Assembly (NCBI GenBank): GCA_020444165.1 | Contig: JAHLLK010000025.1 | Span: forward strand, 1-64,000 | DNA from: Deltaproteobacteria bacterium | Lineage (GTDB): Bacteria; Desulfobacterota; Desulfarculia; Desulfarculales; Desulfarculaceae | Length of the DNA: 64,000 nucleotides | Direction of reading: 5' to 3' | Shown: positions 1-9,100 of the stretch, in pieces | How the letters are laid out: each line of letters opens with the position of its first letter | Numbering within the stretch: position 1 is the first letter of the stretch | The notes under the pieces: generated by a model | Databases searched by the model: none | Told to the model about the DNA's origin: nothing | The model's input: the letters and a program-made list of their open reading frames with translations, nothing else | Translations under genes and position numbers: made by a program

Positions 1-1019
1 GAGGGGAACAGGGAGAGGTTGGTGCCGTAGTTGAAGCCCACCAGGGCGGCGGCCAGCACCATGATGATCGCCTGGTCCTTGCCCAGCATCATCAGGGAGA
101 ACATGATCACCGCCTGGAAGGTCAGCATCAGGGCCATGGTCTGGGTGCGGCCGATCTTGTCGGACAAGATGCCGGCCACGATGCGGCCGCCCGCGTTGCC
201 CACGGCCATCAGGGCCACCACCATCCAGGCCATCTCGCCGAGGCTGGCCTTGGCCATGCCGGCCACGTTGCCGATGACCATGAGCCCCGCGCCGGAGCCC
301 ACGAAGTACACGAACCACAGGAGGTAGAAGGCGGGGGTGCGGAGCATTTGGGAGGGCTCGAAGTCCACCACCTTGGCCGGCTTGGCCGCCGGGGCGCCGG
401 CCTTGGCCACGGCCGCCGGCTGGTAGCCCGCGGGCGGGTTGACCAGGAACTGGGCCAGGACGCACACCACGATGAGGAAGGCGCCGCCGAAGATCATCAT
501 GGCCGTGCTGAGCCCGAAGTTGCCGATGAGGTAGCTGGACAGGGGGGCGATGTACACCGAGGCCAGACCGAAGCCCGAGACCACCAGACCCGCGATGAGG
601 CCGGTCTTGGAGGCCGGGAACCACTTGATGGCCGGCGGGGTGGCCGAGGCGTAACCAAAGCCCAGGCCCGCGCCGGTCATGACGCCAAAGCCCAGGATCC
701 ACACCCACAGGGCGTAGGACTGGCTGATGAGCATGAGGCCCAGGCCGGTGAGCACGCCGCCGATCAGGGCGGTCACCCGGGGGCTCAGCTTGTCCTGCAC
801 CCGGCCCGCGATGACCATGGAAAAGGCGAATACCAGACAGCACACCGCGTAGGGGTCGTTCAAGGAAGCCATGCTCCAGTCGAAACGGCCATCCGCCGCC
901 TCGATGGAGTCCTTGATGGCCATTTTGAACATGCTCCAGGTGTAGAGAATGCCCAGCGCCAGGTTGATACCCAACCCGGCGAAGGTCACCGACCAGCCTC
1001 TGTTCTTCGTCTGTTCCAT
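1..1019 (-). CDS. OFA-family MFS transporter (oxalate/formate exchanger type), 3' end cut by window
   Basis: This is an inner-membrane secondary transporter of the major facilitator superfamily, read from the ATG at 1019; the last part lies outside the window. The translation begins MEQTKNRGWSVTFAGLGINL and runs through repeated hydrophobic helices, with the OFA-typical GAGLGFGYASATPPAIKWFP stretch near residue 115 and the mid-protein GNAGGRIVAGILSDKIGRTQ loop. The family exchanges small carboxylates such as oxalate/formate; the substrate here cannot be told from sequence. A strong ribosome site (AAGGAGGG) sits 6 bases before the start. A sigma54-type promoter and paired dyads lie upstream, so the neighbouring kinase and NtrC-type regulator probably control it. 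Confidence 0.85.
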   Translation of the reverse strand, partial: MEQTKNRGWSVTFAGLGINLALGILYTWSMFKMAIKDSIEAADGRFDWSMASLNDPYAVCCLVFAFSMVIAGRVQDKLSPRVTALIGGVLTGLGLMLISQSYALWVWILGFGVMTGAGLGFGYASATPPAIKWFPASKTGLIAGLVVSGFGLASVYIAPLSSYLIGNFGLSTAMMIFGGAFLIVVCVLAQFLVNPPAGYQPAAVAKAGAPAAKPAKVVDFEPSQMLRTPAFYLLWFVYFVGSGAGLMVIGNVAGMAKASLGEMAWMVVALMAVGNAGGRIVAGILSDKIGRTQTMALMLTFQAVIMFSLMMLGKDQAIIMVLAAALVGFNYGTNLSLFP

Positions 1020-1067
1020 CTCTACCCTCCTTGGGCTCTGGGGGACTAATTTTTGCACCTTTATATA

Positions 1068-1083
1068 TACAAGGAGCGTGCCG
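1068..1083 (-). promoter_or_regulatory. Sigma54-type promoter for the OFA transporter
   Basis: The minus strand reads CGGCACGCTCCTTGTA: a GG, ten bases, then GT, with GGCACG-N4-TTG matching the -24/-12 consensus TGGCACG-N4-TTGCW except for C for T before the GG and T for C in the -12 dinucleotide. A start about 12 bases further on would give a leader near 38 nt before the ATG at 1019. The motAB promoter near 55.1 kb has the same TTGT ending. This is a match by eye, not tested. Confidence 0.6.
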
Positions 1084-1170
1084 CGAAGAACCGAGGAGAG
1101 ATAACCTAGTGATTCCGGAATGTAACCAACCAACCCCCCAGCAAGCTCCCCCGAGGGGGGACCCAAAATG

Positions 1171-1205
1171 TAGAAATTTTTCTAGATCACTTAGAAAAAC
1201 TTCTA
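1171..1205. promoter_or_regulatory. Tandem dyad TAGAA-N4-TTCTA (putative NtrC-type regulator site)
   Basis: Two perfect 14-bp dyads of the same form, TAGAA-ATTT-TTCTA (1171-1184) and TAGAA-AAAC-TTCTA (1192-1205), lie with centres 21 bp apart, two turns of the helix. They sit about 120 and 141 bp upstream of the predicted sigma54 start for the transporter, in an AT-rich patch. That layout is what an upstream activator site for an NtrC-family protein looks like; the regulator at 3729-5123 is the natural candidate. Confidence 0.55.
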
Positions 1206-1463
1206 ACTGCCTGCCGGAAGAATTGCTCCGACCGGATACGAGGCGTGGTCCCGGGACGCCACCTCGACCTCTGCGAGGTCACGGCCCGGGGTCGGTTCCC
1301 GGGCCCACGCCTATCCTCTCCCGCCCCCCCCGGGATTTGCTATGTTCTAATATTGGAGCGGAGAAAGCCGTCCCCGGCTTTCTCCGCCACACCTCCAGCA
1401 CGCTGCCAGGTGTGCCGTCCCCCGGGCAACCCTCTCTCCGCCGGGAGGCGGCAGGGAGAGAAC

Positions 1464-3677
1464 ATGCCTGAGCCCACCCCCCCCGGGGCGAAAAACAAGG
1501 CCAGCGAACGCGAGGACTCCGGGTTCTCGCTGCGCCTGGTGCTGCCCTCGGTGTTGACCATCGTCCTGTTCACCATCGCCCTGTTCGTGGTGATCCTGCC
1601 CACCCTGGAAAAAAGCTTCGTGGACCGCAAGCGGGAGACCATCCGGGAGCTGACCCGGGTGGCCTGGGACACCCTGGCCTATTACTACGGCCAGGAAAAG
1701 GCCGGGCACCTGACCCGGCAACAGGCCCAGTCCCGGGCCATCGAGCAGCTCCGGGAGATGCGCTACGGCCGGGACGGCAAGGACTACTTCTGGATCAACG
1801 ACCTGGGCCCCATCATGATCATGCACCCCTACCGCCCCGACCTGGAGGGCAAGAACGTCAGCGGCTTCACCGACCCCCACGGCAAGCACCTGTTCTCCGA
1901 AATGGTGGACGTGGTGAAAAAGGAGGGCCGGGGTTACGTGGACTACATGTGGCAGTGGAAGGACGACCCGCTCCGCATCGTGCCCAAGGTCTCCTTTGTG
2001 CGGGAGTTTGCGCCCTGGGGCTGGGTGGTGGGCACGGGAATTTATGTAGAGGACGTGTCCCACGAGATCTCGGCCATCACCGGCCGGCTCACCGCGGTGG
2101 GCCTGGCCATCCTCTCCCTGGTGGCGCTGCTGGAGTTTTATATGGTGCACCAGAGCCTGGTGGCCGACGGGCAGCGCCGCCAGGCCGAAGACGAACTGCG
2201 CCACTCCCGGGCCATGCTCAGGCTGGTCATGGACAACATCCCCCAGCTCATCTTCTGGAAGGACCGGGAAGGCTCCTACCTGGGCTGCAACCGGGCCTTC
2301 GCGGCCCACCTGGGCCTGGACTCCGCGGAAAAGATCCGGGGCCGGGCCGACCGCGACCTGCCCTGGTTCCACGCCGACCGGGGCGGCATGCGGGCCCTGG
2401 AGAACCGGGTCATGTCCTCGGGCGCCTCGGAGCTGCACGTCATCGAGCCCCAGACTCTGCCCGACGGCACCCCCTCCTGGATGGACATCAACCGCATCCC
2501 GCTCCGGGACGACGAGGGCCGGGTGGTGGGCATCCTGTGCACCTACGAGGACATCACCCAGCGCCGGGAAACCACCCAGGCCCTGCGGGAGAGTGAGCGC
2601 CGCTTCCGGGCCCTGGTGGAGAACGTGCAGGTGGGCATCGCCATTGTGCAGCGGGGCTCCATCGTCTACGCCAACCCCGAGCAGGAGCGCATCCTGGGCC
2701 CCCTGGAGCTGCCCTTCCCCCTGTCCCGCCTCAGGGGGGCCGCCTCGCCGGAGCTGCACCGCTTGTTGGACCTGGCCGAGAACCCGGTCGACCAGCCGGA
2801 AAGCACCCTGGACCTGGACCTGGGCTTTGCCCCGGCCGGAGACAGCGCGGCCGGCTGGCCGGTGCGCTGGGTGCACTGCCGCACCCGGCGCATCGCCTTC
2901 CAGGGCGAGGACGCGCTACTCATCATCATGCTGGACATCACCAAGGCCAAGGAGCTGGAGCAACTGGTGCGCATCCAGGACAAGATGGCCTCCCTGGGCC
3001 GGGTGGCGGCCGGCATCGCCCACGAGATCAGGAACCCCCTGTCCGGCATCAACATGTATTTGAGCGCCCTGGAGAACCGCCTGGACACCGGCCAGGGGCC
3101 CGAGGTCTCGACCATCGTGGAGAAGATCAAGGCCGCCTCCACCAAGATCGAGGGGGTCATCAAACGGGTGCTGGACTTTGCCAAGCCCAGCCAGCCCAAG
3201 CTCTCCTGGCTGAACCTGAACCGGGTGGTGACCAACGTGGTGGAGCTGTCCTCGGTGACGCTCCGGAAATCCGGCATCACCCTGGAGACCCATCTGGCCC
3301 CCCACCTGCCCCTGGTGCACGTGGACGCCGGGCTCCTGGAACAGGTGCTGTTGAACCTGATGACCAACGCGGTGCAGGCCCTGGCCGACGCCCCGGGCGA
3401 AAAGAAGATCGGCCTGGCCTCCTCCCTGGAGGGCAACCGCATCATCATCCGGGTCTCGGATTCCGGGCCGGGCGTGCCGGCGGAGATCCGGGACCGCGTC
3501 TTCGACCCCTTCTTCACCGGCAAGCGCGACGGCTCGGGCATCGGCCTCAGCCTCTCGCACCGCATTGTCAGCGACCATGGCGGGGTTTTGAGCGTGAACA
3601 CCAGCCGCTGGGGTGGGGCCGAGTTCACCATGGAGATACCCGCCGCCATTTACTGGGGGTATGACAGCCATGGTTGA
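1464..3677 (+). CDS. Membrane-bound sensor histidine kinase (Cache, two PAS, HisKA, HATPase)
   Basis: A 737-residue sensor kinase. A helix near residues 24-48 and a second near 205-225 bracket an extracytoplasmic single-Cache domain (DGKDYFWINDLGPIMIMHPY, then GWVVGTGIYVEDV), a fold that usually binds small organic acids. Two PAS domains follow, then HisKA with phospho-acceptor His520 in GIAHEIRNPLSG and an HATPase with DSGPGVP and GSGIGLSL boxes. The ATG at 1464 is chosen because GGGAG precedes it and the upstream frame is not protein-like. The NtrC-type regulator starts 51 bases after the stop, so the two form a DctB/DctD-like pair; the divergent transporter is the likely target. Confidence 0.92.
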   Translation: MPEPTPPGAKNKASEREDSGFSLRLVLPSVLTIVLFTIALFVVILPTLEKSFVDRKRETIRELTRVAWDTLAYYYGQEKAGHLTRQQAQSRAIEQLREMRYGRDGKDYFWINDLGPIMIMHPYRPDLEGKNVSGFTDPHGKHLFSEMVDVVKKEGRGYVDYMWQWKDDPLRIVPKVSFVREFAPWGWVVGTGIYVEDVSHEISAITGRLTAVGLAILSLVALLEFYMVHQSLVADGQRRQAEDELRHSRAMLRLVMDNIPQLIFWKDREGSYLGCNRAFAAHLGLDSAEKIRGRADRDLPWFHADRGGMRALENRVMSSGASELHVIEPQTLPDGTPSWMDINRIPLRDDEGRVVGILCTYEDITQRRETTQALRESERRFRALVENVQVGIAIVQRGSIVYANPEQERILGPLELPFPLSRLRGAASPELHRLLDLAENPVDQPESTLDLDLGFAPAGDSAAGWPVRWVHCRTRRIAFQGEDALLIIMLDITKAKELEQLVRIQDKMASLGRVAAGIAHEIRNPLSGINMYLSALENRLDTGQGPEVSTIVEKIKAASTKIEGVIKRVLDFAKPSQPKLSWLNLNRVVTNVVELSSVTLRKSGITLETHLAPHLPLVHVDAGLLEQVLLNLMTNAVQALADAPGEKKIGLASSLEGNRIIIRVSDSGPGVPAEIRDRVFDPFFTGKRDGSGIGLSLSHRIVSDHGGVLSVNTSRWGGAEFTMEIPAAIYWGYDSHG

Positions 3678-3728
3678 TTCCCATCCCCCCGCTGCCGCCA
3701 ACCCGAAACTTTTTCGAGGTCCAAGGCC

Positions 3729-5123
3729 ATGATTTCCTATTCGATCTACGTGGTGGACGACGAGGAGTCCATCCGCGACGCGGCCCTCATGAACCTTACC
3801 GAGCACCAGGTGCAGGCCTTTGCCACCGCCGAGGAGGCCATCGCCGCGGTGGACCGGGAGCCCCCGGACTTGATCCTGCAGGACATCGGCCTGCCGGGCA
3901 TGGGCGGGGTGGAGGCCATGAAGGTGATCCGCTCCCGCCACCCCGAGGTGCTGTTCATCATGATCACCGCCTTCGAGGACGTGGCCACCGTGGTGGCGGC
4001 CATGAAGGCCGGGGCCTATGACTATGTGGTCAAGCCCCTGCACATGGACACCCTGAAGGCCACCATCGCCAACGCGCTGGAGACCATCCGCCTGCGGAAG
4101 GAGGTGCGCGCCCTGCAAGAGCGCTATTTGCAGGACAACCTGCCCTGCTTCATCGCCGAGAGCAACCAGATCCAGAGCATCATGGGCTTTGTGCGGCGGG
4201 TGGCCCAGAGCCCCGACGCGCCGGTGTTGATCGTGGGCGAGACCGGCACGGGCAAGGAGCTGATCGCCGGGGCCATCCACTACCAGAGCCCCCTGTACCG
4301 GGGGCCCCTGGTGAGCCTGAACTGCGCGGCCATTCCGAAAGACCTCATCGAGAGCGAGCTGTTCGGCTATGAGAGCGGGGCCTTTTCCGGGGCCCGGCCG
4401 GGAGGCAAGAAGGGGCTCATCGAGGAGGCCAAGGACGGCACCCTGTTCCTGGACGAAGTGGGCGACCTGCCGGCCGAGGCCCAGGCCAAACTCTTGCGCT
4501 TTCTGGACAGCGGCGAGTTCTACAAGGTGGGCGGCACCAAGCCCCGCAGCGCCAAGGTGCGGGTGGTTTCGGCCACCAACCGGGACCTGGAGGCCATGAC
4601 CGCCAGCGGCGACTTCCGGCGCGATCTCTACTATCGCCTGGGCATGATCAAGGTGGAGCTGCCGGCCCTGAACCGCCGGCGGGAGGACATCCTGCCCATT
4701 GCCCAGCATTTCCTGGTGGAGCTGAACCAGAAGTACGGCAAGGGCTTCCAGGGCTTCACCCCGGCCGCGGCCCAGCTCCTGGCCCAGCGGAACTACCAGG
4801 GCAACGTACGGGAGTTGAAGGGCCTTTTGGAGCGCGCGGTCTTGACCGGCCAGGAGCCCCGGCTCTCCCCCCAGGACCTGGGCCTGGGCTTGGACCAGGG
4901 CGGGAGCCACGGCGGGGAGCCGGCCCTGCCCGAGGGAGCCAGCCTCCTGCCGCCCCTGGACGAGAACGGCTTGGACCTGGCCCAAATCCTGGCCGACACC
5001 GAGCGGCACTACCTGGCCCAGGCCCTGGAGATGACCGAGGACAACGACGCCAAGGCCGCCCAGCTGTTGAGCATGAATTACCACACCTTCCGCTACCGGA
5101 AGAAGAAGCTGTTGGACGGCTGA
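3729..5123 (+). CDS. NtrC-family sigma54-dependent response regulator
   Basis: A 464-residue protein: receiver (phospho-acceptor Asp52 in LILQDIGLPG, conserved Lys in VVKPLH), sigma54-activating AAA+ domain (Walker A GETGTGKE at 170-177; Walker B GTLFLDEVGDLP; loop GAFSGA at 217-222, a conservative form of the GAFTGA loop that touches sigma54) and a C-terminal Fis-type helix-turn-helix ending in NYHTFRYRKKKLL. Once phosphorylated it should drive open-complex formation at sigma54 promoters. It is the partner of the kinase just upstream. The tandem dyads at 1171-1205 and the sigma54 promoter at 1068-1083 are probable targets. Confidence 0.93.
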   Translation: MISYSIYVVDDEESIRDAALMNLTEHQVQAFATAEEAIAAVDREPPDLILQDIGLPGMGGVEAMKVIRSRHPEVLFIMITAFEDVATVVAAMKAGAYDYVVKPLHMDTLKATIANALETIRLRKEVRALQERYLQDNLPCFIAESNQIQSIMGFVRRVAQSPDAPVLIVGETGTGKELIAGAIHYQSPLYRGPLVSLNCAAIPKDLIESELFGYESGAFSGARPGGKKGLIEEAKDGTLFLDEVGDLPAEAQAKLLRFLDSGEFYKVGGTKPRSAKVRVVSATNRDLEAMTASGDFRRDLYYRLGMIKVELPALNRRREDILPIAQHFLVELNQKYGKGFQGFTPAAAQLLAQRNYQGNVRELKGLLERAVLTGQEPRLSPQDLGLGLDQGGSHGGEPALPEGASLLPPLDENGLDLAQILADTERHYLAQALEMTEDNDAKAAQLLSMNYHTFRYRKKKLLDG

Positions 5124-5312
5124 GGCAGGGGCAGGCCGGCCTTGTGCCCCGGCCGGGCGCGATGCCATACTGAAGAGAAACTCGGCCCGGGGAGCCCCCC
5201 CGGGCCCGGAATCGTCTATCCGGCGAATCAGGGGAGCTGACCAGCGCGGACCAGGCCCAAGGCCCGGCGCCGCCCGGCCCCTCTCATCGCGCAACCCCGG
5301 GGAGAGAGAAGC

Positions 5313-5579
5313 ATGGCGTTCCAGGTCGAATTCAAGAAATCGGGCAAGACCCTGCCCTGGCACGACAAATATGACAGCATCCTGGATTTGGCCGAGGATA
5401 ACGGCGTAGAGATGGAAAGCCTCTGCCGCCAGGGGGTCTGCGGCTCCTGCAAGGCCCGGCTTTTGGCCGGCGAGGTGGAGATGGACACCACCGACGGCCT
5501 GGAAGAAGAAGACGCCCGCCAAGGCATGATCCTGCCCTGCGTGGCGGTGCCCAAGACCGACGTGATCATCGACGCTTAG
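5313..5579 (+). CDS. [2Fe-2S] plant-type ferredoxin
   Basis: An 88-residue soluble electron carrier. The cluster ligands are Cys38, Cys43, Cys46 (CRQGVCGSC) and Cys76 (LPCVAVP), the C-x4-C-x2-C-x29-C pattern of plant/bacterial-type ferredoxins. Length and fold fit a stand-alone ferredoxin or the electron-transfer domain of an oxygenase reductase. GGGGAGAGAG precedes the ATG. It lies 189 bp after the regulator gene with no shared operon signal, and a strong terminator-like hairpin follows 25 bp after the stop. The partner enzyme is not in the window. Confidence 0.88.
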   Translation: MAFQVEFKKSGKTLPWHDKYDSILDLAEDNGVEMESLCRQGVCGSCKARLLAGEVEMDTTDGLEEEDARQGMILPCVAVPKTDVIIDA

Positions 5580-5603
5580 GAGGCGGACGGAGAATTTGGA
5601 AGA

Positions 5604-5651
5604 TGTGGGGGGAAGGGCCCTTTTTTGAAAAAAAGGGCCCTTCCCCCCACA
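5604..5651. repeat. Long perfect hairpin repeat, family R copy 1 (terminator-like)
   Basis: A 23-bp perfect stem (5604-5626 with 5629-5651, 2-base loop) runs from TGTGGGGGGAAGGGCCC through TTTTTT/AAAAAA. It is followed by a C-rich tract and CCAAAAAACTTCATA. A second copy with a different but fully paired inner stem is at 34900-34948. It lies between convergent transcription units and could end both. Confidence 0.8.
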
Positions 5652-5713
5652 CCCCCCTTCCCCCAAAAAACTTCATAGTTTTCCTTGGTTTGAGGAACGA
5701 TCATCTTCAAGCC

Positions 5714-5915
5714 CTAGCAGGCTGTTGAAAAACAGCCTGCTAGGCGCGCCAGGGACCACCCCAAACAAGCTACGGCTTGTTTGGGGACCCCGGGGATGGC
5801 GCGCCAAATTGCGCGGCTTTGAAAAAGCAAGCAATTTGGAAAACTTGACAAAACCACGCTTTTGTCAAGTTTGGTTGAAAAAGGCCATGGAGGGACTTTT
5901 TCAACATCCTGCTAG
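5714..5915. repeat. Composite multi-hairpin element with terminal inverted repeats (element A)
   Basis: A 202-bp element whose ends are inverted repeats (CTAGCAGG-c-TGTTGAAAAA at 5714-5732 against its complement at 5897-5915, one mismatch). Inside are perfect stems: 5714-5726/5731-5743, 5759-5770/5775-5786, 5804-5812/5831-5839, 5841-5853/5860-5872 and 5874-5883/5896-5905. The inner part (5759-5905) belongs to the same family as the elements near 21.8 and 54.7 kb, sharing GGATGGCGCGCC at 5794-5805. The ends look like those of a non-autonomous transposable element, but no target duplication is clear. Confidence 0.75.
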
Positions 5916-6104
5916 GTCCCGCCGGATTGGAGACCATTGCACGGGGCAGGCTCCGCGATGGGGGAAGGTGCGGAGTCTCTGGAACTTGCCCTGCTCGATC
6001 TGGCGATTGCTCAGGGCCAAGAGCTTCAACAGCGCCTGGGTCTCCTGGGTCTGCTCGTAGCTGGCGAGGTTCTGGATCACTGCTTTCGCCTCATGGAAAG
6101 CCAC
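5901..6104 (-). pseudogene. Remnant of a Phd/YefM-type antitoxin
   Basis: Read from a GTG at 6104, the first 42 residues include the stretch SYEQTQETQALLKLLALSNR, which resembles the C-terminal half of Phd/YefM antitoxins (tyrosine, ETLALLK-like helix, a small residue, then IExGK). After that the frame runs through sequence shared with repeat elements (ATTGCACGGGGCAGG) and into element A, so the proper end is lost, as is the N-terminal DNA-binding half. No toxin gene is next to it. Probably a decayed gene; the family assignment is tentative. Confidence 0.4.
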
Positions 6105-6110
6105 TTCCGC

Positions 6111-9100
6111 TCACCATGGCAAAGGGGTTGTTTCCCCGGATTTCCTCTCCTCCCCACCCTCCTTCCTCCCCTCCCCCCTGCCCAGCGGCTCCAGTCTCGC
6201 CGCCAGGGGATATAACACCGGGGTCAGGAACAGCGAGAACGCGGCCGAGACAATGAGCCCGGCGGCCAGGGTGAGGGCCAGGGGGGACCAGGTGGCCGAG
6301 CCGGCGCCGCGGTCCAGGAGCAAGGGCAGGCTGGCCGCCGCGGTGGAGAGGGTGGTCATCAAGACGGGCCGCAGGCGCCGCAGCGCCCCCTCCCGGGCCG
6401 CCTCGCGGGGCGTGAGGCCCTCCCGCTCGCGGCGGGCCATGGCGTCGGCCATGACGATGCCCACGTTGACCAACAGCCCCGAGAGGATCACCGCGCCCAA
6501 ATACACCGGCATGGTCACGGGGACCCGCAGGGCCACCAGGGCCAGGGCCACCCCGGCCGCGGCGAACGGCGCGGCGCACATCACCACCAGGGGCCGGGTC
6601 AGGGACTCCGTGGCCGCGACCATGATGAGGTAGACCAGCAAGAGGGCCAAGCCCACCCCGGTGAACATCTCGCCCCGGGTCTCCTTCAGGCCCTCCACCT
6701 CCTCGCCCAGCTCCCAGAAGTAGCCCTCCGGCACGGCGACCGCGGCCGCGGCCTGGCTGAAGCGCCGCGCCGCGCCCAGGGCGTCGGGGTCGGCCAGGAG
6801 CAGGGTGACGCGCACCACCCGTTGGAAATTCTCCCGGTTCAGCTCGTTGGGCCCCCGGGTGGGCTTGGGCCGGACTACTTCCGCCAGGGGGATCAGCCCC
6901 CCGCCCGGGAGCGGCAGGCGCACCCCGCCCAGCAGGGTGTCCAGGCCCACGCTGGGCCGGGGCCGGGCCATGACCTTCACCTCCAGCTCCCGCTCCGGCC
7001 CGGGGATGCGCAGCGCCACCGGCCCGGCCAAGAAGGTGCGCACCTCCTGGCCCACCTCCTCGGTGGTGAGCCCGTAGCGCCCCAGCTCCTCGTGGTTCAC
7101 CATGAGGTCCAAATGGGGCACCAGGCTGCCCACGCTGAGCACGGCCTCCTTGACCGCCAGCGCCTTTTCCGCCGTGGCCCGGAGCTTCTGGTAATAGGCC
7201 AAAAGCTCGGGCAGTTCCGGGCCGTAGAGGTTCACCTCCAGGCTGGTCTGCCCGCCGCCCGCCCCCAGGGGCAGCACGTGGTACTGGGCCTTCTGCCCGC
7301 TGGGCAACAGCTTCCTGGCCCGGTCGGCCCCCTGGTCCGAATCCAGGCCGCTCGTGGGGTCCAGGGTCACCATGATGCGCCCCTGGTTGGCCCAGCCCCG
7401 GCTGTACACCCGCTCCAGGGGCCCCACTTTGTGGAGGGCTTGCTCGGTGTCCCGGATGGCCGCTTCGGTCACCGCCGGCGCGGTGCCGGGCGGCATGACC
7501 AGCATCACGTTGAAGCCCTGGGTCTCCAGGCCGGCCTGGCTCTGGAAGGAGAGCCAGGGGGTGAGCCCGCCGGCCAGGGCCAAAAACCCCAGGCAGATGA
7601 GCCCCAGGCGGCCGGGGTGGGCCAGGCCCGCGTCCAGCAGGCGGCGGTACAGCCCCGGGCCGCGCCCGGGACGGGGCGGGCGGCCGGGCAGGCGGGCGGC
7701 GTATTGCAAAAGGAGCGGAGCCAGCACCAGGGCCGCCAGGAGCGAGGCCATGAGGCACAGGGACAGCCCCCAGAAGAAGCCGCCCAAATGCAGGCGGATC
7801 TTGGCCGACACCAGGAGGAGCGGCAGGAAGGCCCCCACCGTGGTGAGGGTGGAGAAGGCGATGGGCCCGCCCACTTCGGCCACCCCGGCCAGCACCCCGG
7901 CCTGGTTGCGGCCCTTTTCCCGCCACTGATGGTGCACCGCCTCGATCACCACCACCGCGTTGTCCATGAGGATGCCCAAGGCCAGGGCCAGGCCGGACAG
8001 CGACAGGAGGTCCAGGTCCACGTTGCTGAGCCGGAGCAGCAGAAGCGCCAGCAAGAGGGAGAACGGCAGGGTGGCCAGCACCACCAAAGTGGAGGAGAGC
8101 CGCCGCAGAAAGAGCCACAGCACCGCCGCCGCGGCCAGGGCCGCCAGGAGCGCCACCCAGGCCAGGCGGCCCAGGGCCTCGTCCAGGCGCTGGGCCTGGC
8201 TGTACACCACCTCCAGGCGCATACCCGCGGGCAGGCGGGGGCCGGCCCAGGCCAGCACCTGGTTCACGTCCTGCCACAGGCCGCCCAGGTTGGCCGCCGC
8301 GGTCATATAGAGGGAGATGGCCGCCACGGGCCGGCCGCCCAGGCGGCTCACCTGGTCGGGCTCGTGGAAGGTGTCGGACACCTGGGCCACCTCGCCCAGG
8401 GTCACCACCGAGCCGCCGGCCGTGGCGTGGATGGGCAGGGTGGCCACCTGGGCCGCGGTCAGCGCCCGGCCGGCCGTGCGCAGGCTGAGCCGGGTGTCGC
8501 CCACCTCGATCACTCCGCCGGGCAGGCTCTCGTGGGCCTGGCGGGCGGCCACGGCCACCATGTGCACGCTGAGCCCCAGGGAGGTCAGCTTGCCCTCGTC
8601 GCACACCACCTCGATCTGGGGCTCCGGCGCGCCGGAAAGCTCGGCCTCGGCCACCCCGGGGATGCGCCGCAGCCGGGGGATCAGCTCCTCCCGGGCCCAG
8701 CGCCCGGCCTCGAACAGGGCCTGGTCGCCCCCCTCCCGGCTGACGCCCAACACCACCACCGGCTTGTCCCGGGGGTTCTGCTGGCCCAGGACCGGGTTCC
8801 GGGCCGTGGCGGGCAGGTCGCGGCGGAGGCGCTTCAGGCGGGCCGAGGCCTCCTGGGCCGCCACGCTCACGTCGGCCTCGGTCTTCAGCTCCAGGGTCAC
8901 GGTGGAGAGCCCGGGCCGCGAGGTGGAGAAGACCTTCCGCACCCCGGCCACGTCCCGGAGCGCGTCCTCCAGGGGCCGGGTGATCTGGGTCTCGATCTCC
9001 GAGGGCCCGGCCTCGCCCATCTGGGTGGTCACGGTGAGCACGGGGTAGCGGGTGGCCGGGGTGAAGTTCACCCGCACCTGGCCGGCCGCCACCAGGCCCA

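Larger units (their letters stand above)
1020..1463. other. Divergent intergenic region with leader hairpins
   Basis: This 444-bp gap separates the transporter and the kinase. Besides the sigma54 promoter and dyads listed separately, it holds a perfect 12-bp hairpin CGGAGAAAGCCG/CGGCTTTCTCCG (1359-1370 with 1375-1386, loop TCCC) about 80 bp before the kinase start, and a weaker CACACCT/AGGTGTG pair after it. These would fold in the kinase mRNA leader. No gene is visible. Confidence 0.6.

Noticed and set aside
2916..5666. Long minus-strand open frame opposite the kinase and regulator
   Set aside because: The plus strand encodes clear kinase, regulator and ferredoxin domains; the antisense product has no recognisable motif.
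5725..6060. Plus-strand frame of 111 codons
   Set aside because: It runs through the inverted repeats of element A; the hairpin arms dictate the residues.
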